Assembly (NCBI GenBank): GCA_025201765.1 | Contig: MU623354.1 | Location: forward strand, 186,001 to 250,000 | Source of the DNA: Daldinia sp. FL1419 | Taxonomy: Eukaryota; Ascomycota; Sordariomycetes; Xylariales; Hypoxylaceae | DNA: 64,000 nt | Reading direction: 5' to 3' | Part shown: one piece after another, positions 63,627 to 64,000 of the stretch | How positions within the stretch are numbered: the stretch's first letter is position 1 | Layout: the number at the start of each line of letters is the position of its first letter | The notes under the pieces: model-generated | The model's database searches: none | What the model saw: only the letters and a program-made list of their open reading frames with translations | What the model was told of the DNA's origin: nothing | Translations under genes and position numbers: made by a program

Positions 63627-64000
63627 CCTAGGTCAGTCCAAATGGTCAGTATAGTCAATCGCCCGCATGTAATAAGGTTCGTAACTATTGCGACAGATTC
63701 GACGGGGCTCAGAGGTTGGTGGTGTAAGCAATACAGGGGCGTAGCCCGTTTATAGGATCTACAACTAGATGCGACACGGCACCCGACCGAGGGCGCCCGC
63801 CAGAGGTGCAACATACATATGTAAAGTAAGTCAGCACAAAGCAAATGCTGCCTAGCAAGCCTGGCAAGCCTGGGGGCAATGGCAATGGCAATATTTTTCG
63901 GACGGGCGCTCAGAGCATATACTTGTGGGCTCCATAGCTCTGCGTAGTAAAAGGCAGTCCAAGCACAGGAGCACACATAGGTACTATGTACGATAGGGAT
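63627..64000. other. Upstream region of the pseudokinase gene
   Basis: This 374-bp end of the window is likely the promoter and leader of the pseudokinase gene. An open frame at 63584-63976 overlaps the gene start, has no recognisable sequence and is not called. Confidence 0.45.

Noticed and set aside
63584..63976. 130-codon minus-strand frame overlapping the pseudokinase start
   Set aside because: No recognisable sequence; it overlaps the likely promoter and leader.

Overview
The window is nuclear DNA from a filamentous ascomycete (Pezizomycotina, probably Sordariomycetes). The evidence is short GT..AG introns of about 50-95 nt, compact intron-poor genes, a typical fungal housekeeping set, an intron-bearing tRNA-Thr, a NACHT-ankyrin (NLR-like) relic of filamentous-fungal type and a fungal PARP-ubiquitin-conjugating fusion. 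The species cannot be named from the sequence alone. One 10-N gap with homopolymer-rich flanks shows that this is a draft assembly.

Layout. 0.9-1.9 kb: Hsp90 co-chaperone p23/Sba1 (+). 3.9 kb: tRNA-Thr(AGT). 5.2-8.15 kb: a decayed NWD-NACHT-ankyrin gene (-). 8.2-26 kb: gene-poor, with one supported small coiled-coil protein (17.85 kb), microsatellites and an assembly gap at 23.6 kb. 26.0-31.5 kb: a six-exon WD40/alpha-solenoid protein of 1722 aa (+). 33.6-41.3 kb: a dense housekeeping cluster of PIG-H/Gpi15 (+), Pus3/Deg1 (-), a divergent Rho-type GTPase (+), RNA polymerase III subunit Rpc9/Rpc17 (-), a possible 65-aa protein (-) and Cog5 (-). 43.1-46.7 kb: PARP-UBC fusion (+). 47.3-47.7 kb: small two-exon membrane protein (+). 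48.9-50.6 kb: Sds3-family deacetylase-complex subunit (+). 51.0-51.9 kb: CmcJ/AsaB-like oxidoreductase (-). 53.3-58.5 kb: AT-hook protein of 1725 aa (+). 59.5-60.9 kb: proteasome lid subunit Rpn6 (-). 61.8-63.6 kb: kinase-fold protein lacking catalytic residues (-).

The genes form no single pathway. They cover proteostasis (p23, Rpn6, PARP-UBC), secretion and GPI-anchor synthesis (Gpi15, Cog5), tRNA and Pol III biology (tRNA-Thr, Pus3, Rpc9) and chromatin (Sds3, AT-hook protein). The most notable items are: the PARP-UBC fusion, which keeps its E2 cysteine but seems to lack the PARP catalytic glutamate; a 533-bp MITE with 73-bp inverted repeats and a perfect 9-bp target duplication in the shared promoter of pus3 and the Rho gene; the Rho-like GTPase with altered G3 and G4 boxes; the NLR relic with nonsense codons of the kind RIP produces; and a palindromic CCTAGGTACCTAGG-type motif scattered almost only between genes.
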